From: an uncultured Actinomycetes bacterium | Lineage (GTDB): Bacteria; Actinomycetota; Actinomycetes; S36-B12 | Assembly: GCA_937876275.1 (NCBI GenBank) | Contig: CALFIA010000131.1 | Location: 1-6,505, forward strand | DNA: 6,505 bases | Reading direction: 5' to 3' | In this document: piece after piece, positions 5,856-6,505 of the stretch | Position numbering within the stretch: the first letter of the stretch is position 1 | Layout of the letters: the number at the start of each line of letters is the position of its first letter | Made by a program: the position numbers and the translations under genes | The notes under the pieces: generated by a model | What the model saw: only the letters and a program-made list of their open reading frames with translations | The model's database searches: none | Told to the model about the DNA's origin: nothing

Positions 5856-5884
5856 ACGGTAGGGCAGAAACTGGAGCCTCTCAA
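5856..5884 (-). promoter_or_regulatory. Candidate leaderless promoter of the P450 gene
   Basis: On the minus strand TTGAGA (5879-5884) and TACCGT (5856-5861, fitting TANNNT) are 17 bases apart, and only six bases separate the -10 from ATG 5849. Transcription would therefore begin at or next to the start codon. This matches the leaderless arrangement common in actinobacteria and explains the missing ribosome site. One copy of a direct repeat lies in the spacer and another lies upstream of the -35. Confidence 0.45.
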
Positions 5885-5893
5885 GAGAAACTG
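5866..5893. repeat. Direct repeat AGAAACTG x2, 20-base period
   Basis: AGAAACTG occurs at 5866-5873 and 5886-5893, exactly 20 bases apart, about two helical turns, so both copies face the same side of the DNA. They flank the -35 box of the candidate P450 promoter. Same-face spacing is typical of binding by two regulator subunits, but eight bases repeated once may also be chance. Confidence 0.45.
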
Positions 5894-5957
5894 AGAAGTT
5901 CCTACAGCAGTCACGAGGCCCCGTGCGGCTGGCGATCCGCTCATCTCCCACCCGCGG

Positions 5958-5976
5958 CTCCGAAGGTCTCCGAAGG
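5958..5976 (+). repeat. Tandem CTCCGAAGG x2 before the YihY-family gene
   Basis: CTCCGAAGG occurs at 5958-5966 and 5968-5976 with a ten-base period. The second copy runs into AAGGGAG (5973-5979), the only Shine-Dalgarno-like sequence before ATG 5992, at a rather long 12-base spacing. The repeat may be a short slippage duplication of the ribosome site region. Confidence 0.4.
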
Positions 5977-5991
5977 GAGCAGAATCCCCTT

Positions 5992-6505
5992 ATGCCGTTC
6001 AAGCAGAGTGTCGAGAGGCGAGTGGAGCAGGCGCTCGACACATATCCCGGTGAAGTCGTACGCCGGTTCTTCGAACTGCAGATCACCGACAGATCGCTGG
6101 GCCTAGCTGCTCAGGGGTTTATTGCACTTCTCCCGCTGCTGATCGTTCTCATCTCTGTCATTCTCAAGTCGAATGGCGAGGTCGTCGGTGCATTCATCAT
6201 CGACCGTTTCTCGCTTGCGGGGGTCAGCGAAGAAGCTGTGAAGGCCCTCTTTGCGACGTCAACACCAGTGGCAGCAGTGTCGTGGCTGGCGATAGTCCTG
6301 ACGGTGTTCTCGGCATTTTCCCTTGCTCGACGTCTCTCCGCAGTCTTCGCATCGATCTTCGATGCGCCGAAACTTCCGGGTCGTCATTTTTGGCGAGCCC
6401 TGCTCTGGATTCTTGTGCAGGTCATCATGATCGGAGGTGCCGCCGAACTTCGTGAGATTTGGCGGCACGAAGGTACGGCAGTAACAGTGGTGTCTGGTGC
6501 TGTAT
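5992..6505 (+). CDS. YihY/BrkB-family membrane protein, N-terminal part (cut by window edge)
   Basis: 171 codons are visible with no stop before the window ends. After a charged amphipathic N-terminus (1-35), hydrophobic helices lie at about 39-58 (AAQGFIALLPLLIVLISVIL), 92-113 and 134-150. The QGFIALLPLLIVLIS stretch matches the first helix region of YihY proteins, which normally have six helices in about 280-330 residues. The old ribonuclease BN label for this family is wrong; its true function is unclear, with proposed roles in envelope integrity or transport. The start ATG follows AAGGGAG (5973-5979) at 12 bases. It is divergent from the P450 gene with a 142-base shared region and probably unrelated to it in function. 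Confidence 0.8.
   Translation, partial: MPFKQSVERRVEQALDTYPGEVVRRFFELQITDRSLGLAAQGFIALLPLLIVLISVILKSNGEVVGAFIIDRFSLAGVSEEAVKALFATSTPVAAVSWLAIVLTVFSAFSLARRLSAVFASIFDAPKLPGRHFWRALLWILVQVIMIGGAAELREIWRHEGTAVTVVSGAV

Noticed and set aside
5850..6086. 79-residue N-terminal extension of the P450 to an in-frame ATG at 6086
   Set aside because: The extension is basic and unlike P450 N-termini, overlaps the YihY-family gene on the other strand, and would make the protein unusually long.
6259..6468. Minus-strand frame rich in Cys and His, superficially zinc-finger-like
   Set aside because: It is antisense to the YihY-family gene, whose own frame has consistent hydrophobic helices; the Cys/His content arises from the complement of those codons.
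1..6505. tRNA, rRNA, CRISPR, insertion sequence or phage genes
   Set aside because: No repeat arrays, tRNA-like folds, transposase or integrase coding, or terminal inverted repeats were seen; almost all of the window is taken by ordinary genes.

Overview
The window reads as chromosomal DNA of a moderately high-GC actinobacterium. The main reason is a contiguous set of genes for decaprenylphosphoryl-arabinose (DPA) synthesis, whose products align along their length, from memory, with the Mycobacterium tuberculosis proteins Rv3806c (UbiA), Rv3790 (DprE1) and Rv3791 (DprE2). Also typical of actinobacteria are TTG/GTG-type starts, one apparently leaderless promoter and a class I bacterial P450. 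The genus cannot be fixed from the sequence. Both ends of the window cut through genes.

Layout, left to right. (1) Positions 1-509, minus strand: N-terminal 169 codons of an acyl-CoA dehydrogenase with its ribosome site, a candidate promoter and an inverted-repeat operator. (2) Positions 510-631: divergent intergenic region, also holding a strong Shine-Dalgarno and a ten-codon mini-ORF that ends in an ATGA overlap with the next gene. (3) Positions 632-4221, plus strand: a tight four-gene run made of a small four-helix membrane protein (DUF6069-like), decaprenyl-phosphate phosphoribosyltransferase (ubiA), DprE1 and DprE2. (4) Positions 4225-5849, minus strand: a cytochrome P450 followed by a limonene-epoxide-hydrolase-like protein, joined by an ATGA overlap. 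This pair converges on dprE2 with only three bases between stop codons. (5) Positions 5850-5991: divergent regulatory region with two direct repeats around a candidate P450 promoter. (6) Positions 5992-6505, plus strand: N-terminal half of a YihY/BrkB-family membrane protein.

How the genes work together. UbiA transfers phosphoribose from PRPP to decaprenyl phosphate. After removal of the 5-phosphate by an enzyme not seen here, DprE1 oxidises the 2'-OH and DprE2 reduces the ketone, giving DPA, the arabinose donor for cell-wall arabinans. The small membrane protein sits where a lipid-carrier transport or accessory protein would be expected, but that role is inference. The P450 and hydrolase-like protein could form a monooxygenation/epoxide-opening pair acting on an unknown hydrophobic substrate. 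The acyl-CoA dehydrogenase points to fatty-acid or sterol side-chain beta-oxidation.

The most notable observation is that DprE1 has alanine at the position of the M. tuberculosis cysteine 387 that benzothiazinone drugs attack. No mobile elements, RNA genes or CRISPR arrays were seen.
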